Origin: Streptomyces sp. 1331.2
GTDB lineage: Bacteria > Actinomycetota > Actinomycetes > Streptomycetales > Streptomycetaceae
Assembly: GCF_900199205.1 (NCBI RefSeq)
Contig: NZ_OBMJ01000001.1
Location: forward strand, 124,001 to 188,000
Direction: 5' to 3'
Length of the DNA: 64,000 bases
The notes beneath the pieces were generated by a model. The model saw only the letters and a program-made list of their open reading frames with translations. It was not told where the DNA came from and searched no databases. The first letter of the stretch is position 1. Each line of letters starts with the position of its first letter. Shown piece by piece: positions 41,838 to 50,285 of this stretch. The position numbers were made by a program, and so were the translations under genes.

Positions 41838-42506
41838 ATGATCGACAAGCAGCTCCGCGTCGTCCTGGCCGAGGACTCGGTGATCCTCCGGGACGGAATG
41901 GTCGAGCTCCTCACCGCGCGCGGCTGTGCGGTGGTCGCCACCGCCGGTACGGCGCCCGAGCTCATCGCCGTCGTCACCGAGCACCGGCCCGACGTGGCCG
42001 TGGTGGACATCCGGATGCCGCCCACCCACACCGACGAGGGGATCCGGGCAGCGGTCGAGATCCGGGCCGCACAGCCCGAGACCGGGATCCTGGTGTTCTC
42101 CCAGCACGTGGAGACCGTCTGGGCCGCCCGGCTGCTGGCCGGCGGCGCCGCCGGCATCGGCTACCTGCTGAAGGAGCGGGTCGCCCGCACCTCCGTGTTC
42201 GTCGACGCCCTGCACCGGGTGGCCGCAGGCGGTACGGCGCTCGATCCGGAGATCGTCACCGGACTGCTGCAGGGCCGCCGACGCAGCCGGGTGGACGCCC
42301 TCACCCCGCGAGAGCGCGAGGTGCTGGAGCTGATGGCGCAGGGTCATTCCAACCGCTCGATCGCCACCCTGCTCGTGGTGTCGGAGCGCGCGGTGGAGAA
42401 GCACGTGGCCGCCGTGTTCACCAAGTTCGACCTGCCCGCGACCGACGCCGACAACCGCCGGGTCAAGGCCGTACTCACCTACCTCGCCGAGAACGGCGCT
42501 TCCTGA
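41838..42506 (+). CDS. NarL/LuxR-family response regulator
   Basis: 222 aa. The receiver domain is residues 5-125, with acidic pocket AEDS, phospho-acceptor Asp57 in VAVVDIRMPP, and the Lys in GYLLKERV. The LuxR-type HTH is at about 153-210 (LTPREREVLELMAQGHSNRSIATLLVVSERAVEKHVAAVFTKFDL). It converges with the histidine kinase at 42705-43940, its likely partner. Its stop codon is the first base triplet of the palindrome array at 42504-42685. Confidence 0.93.
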   Translation: MIDKQLRVVLAEDSVILRDGMVELLTARGCAVVATAGTAPELIAVVTEHRPDVAVVDIRMPPTHTDEGIRAAVEIRAAQPETGILVFSQHVETVWAARLLAGGAAGIGYLLKERVARTSVFVDALHRVAAGGTALDPEIVTGLLQGRRRSRVDALTPREREVLELMAQGHSNRSIATLLVVSERAVEKHVAAVFTKFDLPATDADNRRVKAVLTYLAENGAS

Positions 42507-42685
42507 GCAACGCTCATGAGAGTTGCTCAGGAGGCTGGCCCATGAGCGTTGCTCATGACCGGACCCATGAGCCTTCCTCATGCCCTGGCGCCATGAGCTT
42601 TCCTCATGCGCCGCTCCCATGAGCCTTCCTCATGACCCAGCGCCATGAGCTTTCCTCATGACCCAGCCCCATGAGCAACGCTCAT
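42504..42685. repeat. Array of seven 15-bp palindromes at about 26-bp period
   Basis: Units of the form ATGAGC-NNN-sCTCAT start at 42516, 42542, 42567, 42593, 42619, 42645 and 42671 (spacings 26, 25, 26, 26, 26, 26). The two end types (GTTG, CAACG) form 6-bp stems. The inner four alternate CCTTC and CTTTC cores with 5-bp stems. An extra TGAGCAACGCTCA opens the array over the response-regulator stop. Spacers differ (for example ccggaccc, gacccagcg). Lies between the 3' ends of a convergent two-component pair. Confidence 0.9.
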
Positions 42686-42704
42686 GACCAGTCATGAACG
42701 CCCC

Positions 42705-43940
42705 TCACAACCTGCTCGGCACCTCGGCGCTGACCACCGTCGGCCCGCCCGGCGGGCTGTCCACCCGCAACACCCCGTCCACGGCCGCCAGGCGTTCGGC
42801 CAGGCCCGCCAGTCCGGTGCCCGCCCCGATCGCGGCGCCGCCGCGCCCGTCGTCGCGCACCGTCAACCGGACCTTTCCGTCGCCCGCGCTCGCGGTCAGC
42901 TCCGCCGACCGCGCGTCGCTGTGCTTGGCGACATTGGTCAGCAGCTCGGCCGCGCAGAAGTAGACGGCTCGCTCGATCACCTCCTCCGGACGCTCCCTCA
43001 GGTCCAGCCGGACGGCGACCGGTACCGGCGAGGTGGCGGTGAGCCCGGGCAGCGCCTCCGCCAACCCTCCGTCCAGCGCCACCGGGTGGATGCCCCGGGT
43101 CAGCCGGCGCAGGCCCGCGATGGTGTCGTCGGTCTGTCCCCGGGCCCGGTCGACCAGGGTGCGCAGCCGCCCGAGGTCGGGAGCGCCCGGGTCGAGGAGG
43201 GCGTCGTCGGCCAGCGAAAGGGTGATGGCGAGCGCGACCAGCTGCGCCTGGGTGCCGTCGTGCAGGTCACGTTCCAGACGCCGCAGCCGGTCGGTGTTCT
43301 CGGCGAGCAGGGTGGCCCGGGCGCTCTCCAGTTCGCGCACCCGCTGCTGCGAGCGCACCGGGCCGAGCAGGGTCCGGGCGAGCGCCCGGTTCGCCCGGCT
43401 CAGCGCCCGCAGCCCGGCGGGGACGGCTGCCAGCACCAGGAGGCCGACCGGGACCGCGGCCAGGTCCAGCCAGCCGAACGGTCGCGGGCCCGGCTCCATC
43501 AGCCGCACCCAGAGGGGGAAGCCCACCAGCCAGAGCGCGCCGAGCGGCAGCCCGACCGCGGCCAGGAAGCCGACCACCCCCAGGGGCAGCCGTACGACGA
43601 GGTAGAGCAGGACCCGCCAGGCCACCGGGTCGGTCAGCACCGCCCGGCCGCGGGCGAGAACCCCGGACGGGCGGGGCAGCGACGGCGGCGCGGGCACCGC
43701 CTCAGCGAGCAGCCGAGCGACCAGTCGGCGGTGCAGCCCGCCGATCCGCCGTGCTCCGAGCAGCGCGGCGACCAGGAACGGCAGGCCCAGCACGGTGAGC
43801 GAGAGCAGCACCCCCGCGTAGAGGACGGCCAGGGCATAGACCCCTCCGAGCACCCCCAGCGGCAATCCGAGGACGGCGAACGCCGTCTCGCCCCCGCGCA
43901 CCGCCAGGAGCCGTCGCCGCCCGACCGCCGTCCATCTCAC
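42705..43940 (-). CDS. Sensor histidine kinase (HisKA_3 type)
   Basis: 411 aa. Four hydrophobic segments at about 20-62 and 105-178 form a compact membrane sensor with little outside loop. The dimerisation helix has LERDLHDGTQAQLVAL with phospho-acceptor His227. The ATPase domain has ELLTNVAKHSDA (N box), RDDGRGG (G1) and GTGLAGLAERLAAV (G2). It pairs with the convergent NarL-type regulator. The gene follows the ABC transporter genes on the same strand by 229 bases, suggesting a transporter-linked sensing unit. Confidence 0.9.
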   Translation of the reverse strand: MRWTAVGRRRLLAVRGGETAFAVLGLPLGVLGGVYALAVLYAGVLLSLTVLGLPFLVAALLGARRIGGLHRRLVARLLAEAVPAPPSLPRPSGVLARGRAVLTDPVAWRVLLYLVVRLPLGVVGFLAAVGLPLGALWLVGFPLWVRLMEPGPRPFGWLDLAAVPVGLLVLAAVPAGLRALSRANRALARTLLGPVRSQQRVRELESARATLLAENTDRLRRLERDLHDGTQAQLVALAITLSLADDALLDPGAPDLGRLRTLVDRARGQTDDTIAGLRRLTRGIHPVALDGGLAEALPGLTATSPVPVAVRLDLRERPEEVIERAVYFCAAELLTNVAKHSDARSAELTASAGDGKVRLTVRDDGRGGAAIGAGTGLAGLAERLAAVDGVLRVDSPPGGPTVVSAEVPSRL

Positions 43941-44169
43941 TGCTCGACCACCGTCCGCTCACCGTCCACGCGCTGCGCTCCCCCTCCCCCGACCCGCCCC
44001 AGCATCCACCAGTGGCCGCCGGAACCACCACCTCCGACCTCCGACCGCCCCCCAGCCCGACCCGACCCAGCCCGATCCGACCCAGCCCGACCCAGCCCGG
44101 CCCGGCCCCGCCCGGCCCCGCCCGACGGCCCGACGCTCTCACCGCCGTCGCCTCACCCCCGCTCGCCGC
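43941..44169. other. 229-base intergenic stretch with degenerate pentamer/decamer repeats
   Basis: Between the ABC permease stop and the kinase start. Contains repeated CCCGACCCAG / CCCGGCCC units at about 44045-44125. No gene, clear promoter or hairpin is seen; the kinase ATG at 43940 has no obvious strong ribosome site in it. Confidence 0.4.
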
Positions 44170-45669
44170 TCACGACGCCACCGCCGAACCGCCGCTCGCC
44201 CACACCCCCGTGCCCACGATCCCCGGCACCGTCAGGAGCGCCGCCCCCAGCACCACCCAGGCACACTGCGCGCCGGGTATCACCGGCACCGCCGACCCGC
44301 GCACCGCCCAGCTGAACGCTCCCGAGGCGGCGGCCGCCACCGCAGCCCCCAGCAGCACGCCGATCGCCGTGGTCAGGGCCGCTTCCACGGAGCGCATCCG
44401 CAGCAGCTGCCGTCGCGTCGACCCGACCAGCCGCAGAAGGGCGAACTCCCGGCGGCGGTCGGCGGTCAGCGCGACCAGGGTGTTGACGGTGGAGACCGCC
44501 GCGAAGCAGACCAGCAGCCCGAGTTCCGCCTGTCGCAGCCAGATGTCGCTCGCCTTGGTCACGCTGGTCGCGGCTCCGGTCGCCCGGACCACCCGCTCGG
44601 CGGTGCTGGTCATGATGAGCATCGTGCCGGAGAGCCCGACCAGCAGCGCGACCGGAACCACGGCCGAGGAGAGCCGGGCCGCGTAGCCGCGCAGGTTGGC
44701 GTCCGCGAGCCAGCCGGCCCGCGGGACGAGCGCCCGGACCGGGGCGCCGAGGACGGCGGACAGCGCCCGGGCCGCCAAGGGCCCGAGCAGTGCGAGCGCG
44801 GCCAGCAGCACCAGCGAGCCGAGCAGGGCGGCCTGGCCCGCCTTGTCGAGCTCCCCGGCCGGCCGGGTCGCGGCCAGCCGCAGCAGCAGCACGCCGCCCG
44901 CCAGCACCGCGACCCCGACCACCGACCGCAGCACAGCCGCACCCCGCAGCCCGCCCGTTCCCGCACCCGTGCCCGTACCCGCGCCCTCGGCCGTTCCCTC
45001 GGCCAGGGCGACGGCCGGGGCGGGCCGGGTGACCCGCCAGGCCGAGGCGGCGGACGCCGCCAGGCCGACCAGCAGCGCCACCCCGAGCGCGACCGCCATC
45101 GGCACCGGCGTCCCGGGTATGTGCAGGCCCGGCGCGGCCATCCCGCGCCGCTGCAGGGCGGTGAGGAAGACCCGGGCGGCCAGCAGGCCTGCCGCACAGC
45201 CGGGGACGGCCGCCAGCAGGACGGTCGCCACGACCTGGGCGCGCACCACCCGCCGCACCTGACGGGGCGTCGCCGCGACGGTGCGCAGCAGGGCGAGGTC
45301 GCGGTGCTGCTGACGGAGGGTGAAGCCGAGCGCGTTGACCACCACGAACAGTGCGACCAGGACGGCGATCTCACCGAACGCCGCCGCGATCACCAGCACG
45401 CCCGGCCCGGCCACCGGCGCCCGCGCCACCGCCCCGGGTGCCGTCACCTGTGCGGCGACCAGCGAGCCGAACAGCGTCACCGTCGCCATCGCGAGGAGCA
45501 GCGCCGCGGCCAGTCCGGCGAAGGCCGCCGGGCGGCGCCGGATCTGCCCCACGGACAGGGCCAGCACAGGACTGCCCACCGGACTCACCGAACTCCTCGA
45601 ACCCACCGGACTCACCGGACTCACCGGACTCACTGACCCCCTCGAACCCGCCGGACTCACCGCGCTCAC
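44170..45669 (-). CDS. ABC transporter permease, FtsX/MacB type
   Basis: 499 aa from GTG 45669. Two FtsX-type membrane regions: the first (VVNALGFTLRQQHRDLALLRTVAATPRQVRRVVRAQVVATVLLAAVPG) at about residues 110-165 and the second (VSTVNTLVALTADRRREFALLRLVGSTRRQLLRMRSVEAALTTAIG) near 415-460, with additional helices between. The N-terminus is a Ser/Pro/Val repeat (SPVSPVSPVGSRSSVSPVGSP) from tandem CCGGACTCA units. The start overlaps the ATPase stop (GTGA). Probably exports or moves an envelope-active compound. Confidence 0.87.
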   Translation of the reverse strand: MSAVSPAGSRGSVSPVSPVSPVGSRSSVSPVGSPVLALSVGQIRRRPAAFAGLAAALLLAMATVTLFGSLVAAQVTAPGAVARAPVAGPGVLVIAAAFGEIAVLVALFVVVNALGFTLRQQHRDLALLRTVAATPRQVRRVVRAQVVATVLLAAVPGCAAGLLAARVFLTALQRRGMAAPGLHIPGTPVPMAVALGVALLVGLAASAASAWRVTRPAPAVALAEGTAEGAGTGTGAGTGGLRGAAVLRSVVGVAVLAGGVLLLRLAATRPAGELDKAGQAALLGSLVLLAALALLGPLAARALSAVLGAPVRALVPRAGWLADANLRGYAARLSSAVVPVALLVGLSGTMLIMTSTAERVVRATGAATSVTKASDIWLRQAELGLLVCFAAVSTVNTLVALTADRRREFALLRLVGSTRRQLLRMRSVEAALTTAIGVLLGAAVAAAASGAFSWAVRGSAVPVIPGAQCAWVVLGAALLTVPGIVGTGVWASGGSAVAS

Positions 45670-46457
45670 CCGCCCATCCGACTCAGCCGGGCACCGACCT
45701 GATCGGCGGTCGGACTGACCAGCTCGTCCACCAACAGACCGTCCGCGAGCAGCAGCACCCGGTCCGCGTAGCCGGCGGCCACCGGGTCGTGGGTGACCAT
45801 CACGCAGGTCTGCCCGTCGACGTCGACACCCTCGCGCAGCAGGCCGAGGATGTCGTGCCCGGTGGCGCGATCGAGCGCGCCGGTCGGCTCGTCGGCGAAC
45901 AGCACCTCCGGCCGGGCCACCAGCGCCCGGGCGATCGCGACCCGCTGCTGCTGGCCGCCCGAGAGCTGCCCGGGCCGGTGCCGCTCGCGCCCGGCCAGCC
46001 CCACCCGCGCCAGCGCCTCCCGTACCCGGGCCCGGCCCGGTGGCTGCCCGGCCAGCCGGCCCGGCAGCTCGACGTTCTGTGCGACGGTCATCGCCGGCAT
46101 CAGGTTGAAGGCCTGGAACACGAACCCCATCCGGGTCCGCCGCAGCTCCGCCAGCCGCCGCTCGGGCAGCCCGGACACCTCCGTGCCGCCCCACCGGACG
46201 GTGCCCCGGGTGGGCCGGTCCATCCCGGCGAGGCAGTGCAGCAGGGTGGTCTTGCCCGAACCCGAGGGCCCCATCACCGCCGTGAACGTCCCCGGCGCGA
46301 AGGCCACGGACACCCCGCGCAGTGCCCGGACCACCGCCGTGCCGCGCCCGTACTCGCGGTGCAGCCCGTCCCCGCTCAGGGCCGTAGTCGACACCGCGTC
46401 CTGCGTCGCCGGGCCCCCGGGGGCCGCGGCTGTCGTCTTCCCGTTCATGCCCTCCAT
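45666..46457 (-). CDS. ABC transporter ATP-binding protein (MacB/LolD type)
   Basis: About 263 aa. Walker A is MGPSGSGKTTLLH, the Q-loop is FVFQAFNLMP, the signature is GQLSGGQQQRVAIARAL, Walker B is VLFADEPTGALD, and the switch His is in VMVTHDP. It matches the LolD/MacB subgroup that pairs with FtsX-type permeases, and the permease follows with a 4-base overlap. Start is ATG 46457 or 46448; neither has ideal Shine-Dalgarno spacing. An inverted repeat TCGATT-N13-AATCGA (46481-46505) just upstream may be its operator. Confidence 0.92.
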   Translation of the reverse strand: MEGMNGKTTAAAPGGPATQDAVSTTALSGDGLHREYGRGTAVVRALRGVSVAFAPGTFTAVMGPSGSGKTTLLHCLAGMDRPTRGTVRWGGTEVSGLPERRLAELRRTRMGFVFQAFNLMPAMTVAQNVELPGRLAGQPPGRARVREALARVGLAGRERHRPGQLSGGQQQRVAIARALVARPEVLFADEPTGALDRATGHDILGLLREGVDVDGQTCVMVTHDPVAAGYADRVLLLADGLLVDELVSPTADQVGARLSRMGG

Positions 46458-46480
46458 CCTGGGCATCCGGAGCCGCGGGA

Positions 46481-46505
46481 TCGATTGTGCTGGCACCCGA
46501 ATCGA
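46481..46505. promoter_or_regulatory. Inverted repeat upstream of the ABC operon
   Basis: TCGATT and AATCGA arms separated by 13 bases, 24 bases before the ATPase start. Candidate regulator-binding site, perhaps for the nearby NarL-type regulator. Confidence 0.4.
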
Positions 46506-46506
46506 A

Positions 46507-46524
46507 GGTTCGGAAAACCGAACC
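46507..46524 (-). terminator. Hairpin after the HEAT-repeat gene
   Basis: GGTTCGG-AAAA-CCGAACC, a perfect 7-bp stem with a 4-base loop, 25 bases past the minus-strand stop at 46549. It could equally be an operator for the ABC operon that starts just after it. Confidence 0.5.
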
Positions 46525-46548
46525 CCGCAGGTGGTGGTAGCACCGGGG

Positions 46549-47280
46549 CTACGCCCCCTCGTGCTCCTCCCGCTCTCCGCGGCGGTCCCTGCGGCGCCGC
46601 CACTGCCGCACCGGCTCCGCCCGGTGGTCGTACCGGTACTCGGGCCAGGCCAGCGGTCCCAGGCGCTCGACCCCCGCCGCCGTGCGCGGGTCGTCCCGCA
46701 GGAGGAGGCCGTACGTGCCCTCCAGGCGCAGCCGCTGCTCGTCCTCGTCCAGCAGCGCCGCCAGGGCGTCGGCGACCTCGCGCGTACGGTCCGCGGAGGC
46801 GGCCAGGGCGGATCCGGCGGCGAGCCGCACGGCGGGCGCCTCGTCACGGACCAGGGTGAGCAGCGCGGCCCTGGTGCCGGAGGTGACCGGGCAGCCCTGA
46901 AGCGCCCAGCCGACGCCGGCCCGGACCTTTTCGTCCGGGTCCAGCGCCGGCCGCCGCACGCAGGCGGTGGCAGCGGCGGACAGCCGGTCGCCGTGGTCCG
47001 CACCGAGGCAGCGCGGCACCTCGCGGCGCACCCGCGGGTCCGGATGGTCGGCATGGCGCAGCCCTATGGCCTCCCCCGCGGGATGTTCGCGACTGCCGAG
47101 GCCGACGAGCACCTCCGCCGGCACCTCGCCGTCCGGCTCGACCAGCGCCCAGGCGGCGAGCAGGCCGGCCTCCTCGTCCAGGTAGCAGGGGTACCCGTCC
47201 TGCCAGGGGACGTCGGCGATGGAGAGGTGGGAGGCGACGAAGCGGCGGTGGGCCGGGTCCGGGTGCCGGTGGCGCGCCAT
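46549..47280 (-). CDS. HEAT-repeat protein
   Basis: 243 aa, helical repeats of about 30 residues with the HEAT-like pattern DPRVRREVPRCLG, DEKVRAGVGWALQGCPVTSGTRAALLTLVRDEAPAVRLAAGSALAAS and ADALAALLDEDEQRLRLEGTYGLL. No catalytic residues. Probably a cytosolic protein-binding scaffold. The C-terminus is a charged Arg/Glu tail. Start ATG 47280. Divergent from the next plus-strand gene. Confidence 0.75.
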   Translation of the reverse strand: MARHRHPDPAHRRFVASHLSIADVPWQDGYPCYLDEEAGLLAAWALVEPDGEVPAEVLVGLGSREHPAGEAIGLRHADHPDPRVRREVPRCLGADHGDRLSAAATACVRRPALDPDEKVRAGVGWALQGCPVTSGTRAALLTLVRDEAPAVRLAAGSALAASADRTREVADALAALLDEDEQRLRLEGTYGLLLRDDPRTAAGVERLGPLAWPEYRYDHRAEPVRQWRRRRDRRGEREEHEGA

Positions 47281-47417
47281 CAGTGCGGACCAGGTCTCCC
47301 GGCTGCGCCCGGACGCTGCCGGGCCCGGCGCACCCTAACCCGGCGCAGCCCGGGCGAGCCCGTCGTTTTTCCGCCCCCGGCCTCCCGTCCGCGGAGCTCA
47401 CGAGGAATCATGATCGG

Positions 47418-48026
47418 GTGACCATCGACCTGTTACCCGGCCACGGGGTCCGCCTGCCGGCCCCGCTGCCCGAACTGCGCTTCGGTCTGACCGAGGCCGC
47501 GGTGCGCGGGCTGCTGGCCCCGCACGGCGACCTGCTGCCCGGCGGCGTGCGCAACACCTTCGTCTGCGGCTGCCGTTGGGCGCTGGCCTTCCAACTGCCC
47601 GGGGTGAGCGTCACCCTCTGCGCGGACGGCCGCGACCGCTTCCGGGGCGTCGGCGTCGGCCGGAACCCGAGCGACGACCGGCCCGCCTGCCCGGTGGGCT
47701 ACCACGGGGTCGACGTGCTCGGCTGGCCGGCGCACGAACTGGTCGAGGCCCTGCGCGCCGCGGGCCTGTCGGTGCCCGATCCTGCCCACGGCACCCTCCG
47801 CTACGACTCGCTCCACCTCTACCGCCACCCGGCCCCGCGCCGGCGGCCGGGCCCGGGGCGGAAGCCGCGCCACGAGGAGCCGTTCACCTTCGATGCCGCG
47901 TTCCTCTCCGCACCGGCCGCACCGGCCGACGCACCGGCCGAGCACGCCGAACCTTCGGATCCGTCCGAGGCCGCCGAACGACCCCGCCGCCTCTCCGAGG
48001 TCCGTTTCCACGGGGAAGTCCCGTGA
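47418..48026 (+). CDS. Hypothetical protein, 202 aa
   Basis: GTG at 47418, with GAGGAA about 10 bases upstream. I do not recognise a family with certainty. The sequence LPELRFGLTEAAVRGLLAPHGDLL.. CGCRWALAFQLPGVSVTLCADGRDRFRGVGV looks like a compact alpha/beta immunity-type or housekeeping domain. The C-terminus is an Ala/Pro/Glu tail (APAAPADAPAEHAEPSDPSEAAE) from repeat DNA. No signal peptide. Followed at 75 bases by the ketopantoate-reductase-like gene. Confidence 0.65.
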   Translation: MTIDLLPGHGVRLPAPLPELRFGLTEAAVRGLLAPHGDLLPGGVRNTFVCGCRWALAFQLPGVSVTLCADGRDRFRGVGVGRNPSDDRPACPVGYHGVDVLGWPAHELVEALRAAGLSVPDPAHGTLRYDSLHLYRHPAPRRRPGPGRKPRHEEPFTFDAAFLSAPAAPADAPAEHAEPSDPSEAAERPRRLSEVRFHGEVP

Positions 48027-48100
48027 CCTGCAGCGACCGCACGGCCGGCAGTCCCATGACCCACCCATCCACAACCCTCGTCATTTCCAAGGGAGTCACC

Positions 48101-49000
48101 ATGACCACTGCCCAGCTGACCGTCGCCGTCCTCGGGCCGGGCGGTGTCGGCGGCCTGATCGCCGGGCTGCTCGCCCGCGACGGCCACCGCGTGATCTGTC
48201 TGGCCGGCGAGGAGACCGCCGCCGTGATCGCCCGGGACGGACTGCACGTCCGGAGTGGGCAGTTCGGCGAGTTCACCGCCCGGGTCGAGGCCGCCACAGA
48301 GCTGCGCGAGCCGGTGGACGCCGTGTTCGTGACCGTCAAGGAGACCGCGCTGGCCGGCTCGCTCGACCGGCTGCCCGCCCGGACCCTCGGCCCCGCGATC
48401 GTGGTGCCGCTGCTCAACGGCCTGGACCACATGGCGCTGCTGCGCGAGCGTTACCCGGCCGCCCGGGTCACGGCCGGCACGATCCGGGTCGAGGCCACCC
48501 GGACGGCGCCCGGGCGGATCGAGCACAGCAGCCCGTTCGCGGCCATCGAACTCGCCGGCCCGGTCGAGGAGTTCGCCGAACAGCTACGGCACACCGGACT
48601 GGACGTCGCGCTGAACGAGGACGAGACCGCAATGCTGTGGGGCAAGCTCTCCTTCCTCGCACCGTTCGCACTGCTCACCACCCGCCACGCCAGCGAGATC
48701 GGCACCGTGCGCACCGAGCACCGGCCCGAACTCCTGGCCGCCCTGGAGGAGATCACCGCCGTCACCCGGGCGGTCGGCGCACCGGCCGACGCGCAGGACC
48801 TGCTCGCCTCCTTCGACTTCATCCCCGCAACGACGAAGTCCTCGATGCAGCGCGACGTGGAGGCCGGCCGCCCGACCGAGCTCGACGCGATCGGCGGCGC
48901 CGTCCTGCGGGCCGCCCACGCGCACGGGGTGGCCGTCCCGACCCTCACCCGTCTGGTGAGTGAGCTCTCGAACCCGGCATCGGATTCAGCCGACCACTGA
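48101..49000 (+). CDS. panE: Ketopantoate reductase (2-dehydropantoate 2-reductase) family
   Basis: 299 aa from ATG 48101, with AAGGGAG upstream. N-terminal Rossmann motif VAVLGPGGVGGLIAGLLARDGHRV, then the conserved VKETALAGSL (catalytic-type Lys), PLLNGLDHMALL (Asn), and the C-terminal helical domain MLWGKLSFLAPFALLTT (Lys) and TTKSSMQRDVEAGRPTELDAIGGAVL (the family's SSMxxDxxxGRxxExd stretch). It uses NADPH to reduce ketopantoate for coenzyme A, or acts on a related 2-oxo acid; PanE paralogues are frequent, so the symbol is provisional. Confidence 0.88.
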   Translation: MTTAQLTVAVLGPGGVGGLIAGLLARDGHRVICLAGEETAAVIARDGLHVRSGQFGEFTARVEAATELREPVDAVFVTVKETALAGSLDRLPARTLGPAIVVPLLNGLDHMALLRERYPAARVTAGTIRVEATRTAPGRIEHSSPFAAIELAGPVEEFAEQLRHTGLDVALNEDETAMLWGKLSFLAPFALLTTRHASEIGTVRTEHRPELLAALEEITAVTRAVGAPADAQDLLASFDFIPATTKSSMQRDVEAGRPTELDAIGGAVLRAAHAHGVAVPTLTRLVSELSNPASDSADH

Positions 49001-49024
49001 CGGTCGACCGCTGACGGTTCCCGG

Positions 49025-49072
49025 CCACGGATCCAGTCACGAATCCAGCCACGGTTCCAGCCAGGGATCCGA
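49025..49072. repeat. 12-bp tandem repeat, 4 units
   Basis: Four units of the form cCACGgaTCCAG run head to tail (49025-49036, 49037-49048, 49049-49060, 49061-49072), directly after the ketopantoate-reductase gene and before the DUF6817-type gene. Units differ at 1-3 positions. Confidence 0.7.
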
Positions 49073-49113
49073 CGGCGATTGTCGGGCGTCACCTCGGGGG
49101 TAGGACTCGCGGG

Positions 49114-49704
49114 GTGACGCCTTCCGACCACCGAGGCATTCCCGACCGTGACCGCATCGAGGACTTCCTCCACACCCACGGCGCCGACCGGATCCCGCAC
49201 CCGGGCGGCACGCTCCTGGCCCATCTACGGCGAGTGGCAGCCCTGTTGGCCACCTGGGGCTGCACCCCCGCGGTCCAGGCGGCCGGGCTCTGCCATGCCG
49301 CCTACGGGACCGACGGCTTCGACCGCGCCCTGCTGGCGCTCGACCGGCGGTCGGACCTGGCCGAACTCGTCGGCCTGCCCGCCGAAGCACTCGTCCACCT
49401 CTACGCGAGCTGCGACCGGGCCGCCACCTACCCCCGCCTGGGCACGGACGAACGGCCGCTGTTCCGAGACCGGTTCACCGGCGACGACCACACCCCGACG
49501 GACGAGGACCTGCGCGCCTTCCTCGCCGTCACCGCCGCCAACGAGCTCGACGTCCTCGCCCACAACGCCGAACTGGCCACCCGCCACGGGCCCGCGCTGT
49601 ACGGCCTGTTCGCCCGGGTCGACGACCTGCTGCCGCCCGCCGCATGGCAGGCCTGCATCGATCTCCTCGGACCGGACGCCACCGATCGACCGCGCCACAA
49701 CTGA
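49114..49704 (+). CDS. DUF6817-type protein
   Basis: 196 aa. It matches from memory the actinobacterial family with RIPHPGGTLLAHLRRVAALLATWGC, AGLCHAAYGTDGF and LYASCDRAATYPRLGT. The His/Asp pattern (GGTLLAHL.., CHAAYGTD) resembles an HD-like metal site, so a phosphohydrolase-like fold is possible. Function is not known. Start ATG at 49114 or nearby GTG; no signal peptide. Isolated transcription unit. Confidence 0.72.
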   Translation: MTPSDHRGIPDRDRIEDFLHTHGADRIPHPGGTLLAHLRRVAALLATWGCTPAVQAAGLCHAAYGTDGFDRALLALDRRSDLAELVGLPAEALVHLYASCDRAATYPRLGTDERPLFRDRFTGDDHTPTDEDLRAFLAVTAANELDVLAHNAELATRHGPALYGLFARVDDLLPPAAWQACIDLLGPDATDRPRHN

Positions 49705-49812
49705 CGACACATCATATTCAGCCACCACCACCGAATTCGCCGGACGTTCATCCGTCCGATCGGAACCGTCGTACGCCGAAGTGGCGTTGTCGATGACGGG
49801 AGGGATAGTGAC

Positions 49813-50211
49813 ATGACAAGGAAGCCGTACCGCCTGGCCGCCACCGCACTCGCGGTGCTCATCGCAGCCCCGTTGTTCACCGCGTGCAAGAACGCCGATC
49901 AGGCCCTGGACTGCGGAAAGAAGGCGATCAGTCTCACCGGCGATGTCCAGGACCTCGCCGACTCCGCAGTCAACGTCGGTCAGATCACCGACAAGGAACG
50001 CCGCAAACACACCGTCGACGCCTTGAAGAAGATCGTCGAGGATGCCAAGAAGATCCGCCAGGAAGGTGGGAGCAAGCTCGATCCGGCCGCCGACAAGCTC
50101 GCCAAGGCCGTGAACGATGCGATCGACAAGGTCTCCAACGGCAAACAGCCTGACATCGGGGCGATCACCAGCGCCGCCGGCGGTCTCACGGCAGCCTGCG
50201 CCGACTCCTGA
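49813..50211 (+). CDS. Small lipoprotein
   Basis: 132 aa with a signal peptide (TRKPYRLAATALAVLIAAPLFTAC) and lipobox-type Cys25. The -3 residue is Phe rather than the usual Leu, a mild departure. The mature part is helical and charged (ITDKERRKHTVDALKKIVEDAKKIRQEGGSKLDPAADKLAKAVNDAIDKV), suggesting a surface helical hairpin, with two further Cys (CGKKA, AACADS). Function unknown. GGGAGGG upstream of the ATG supports the start; a terminator follows at 50256. Confidence 0.8.
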   Translation: MTRKPYRLAATALAVLIAAPLFTACKNADQALDCGKKAISLTGDVQDLADSAVNVGQITDKERRKHTVDALKKIVEDAKKIRQEGGSKLDPAADKLAKAVNDAIDKVSNGKQPDIGAITSAAGGLTAACADS

Positions 50212-50255
50212 CCCGAACCGCCACCCGTACACCCGACCACCCCCCGATCCACCCG

Positions 50256-50285
50256 ATCCCGGCCCGGCACCGACCGGGCCGGGAT
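50256..50285 (+). terminator. Terminator of the lipoprotein gene
   Basis: ATCCCGGCCCGG (50256-50267), 6-base loop, CCGGGCCGGGAT (50274-50285): a perfect 12-bp stem 44 bases after the stop. Confidence 0.8.

Noticed and set aside
42504..42685. CRISPR array
   Set aside because: Repeat units are only 15 bp palindromes, spacers are 10-11 bp and partly repeated, and no cas gene is near.
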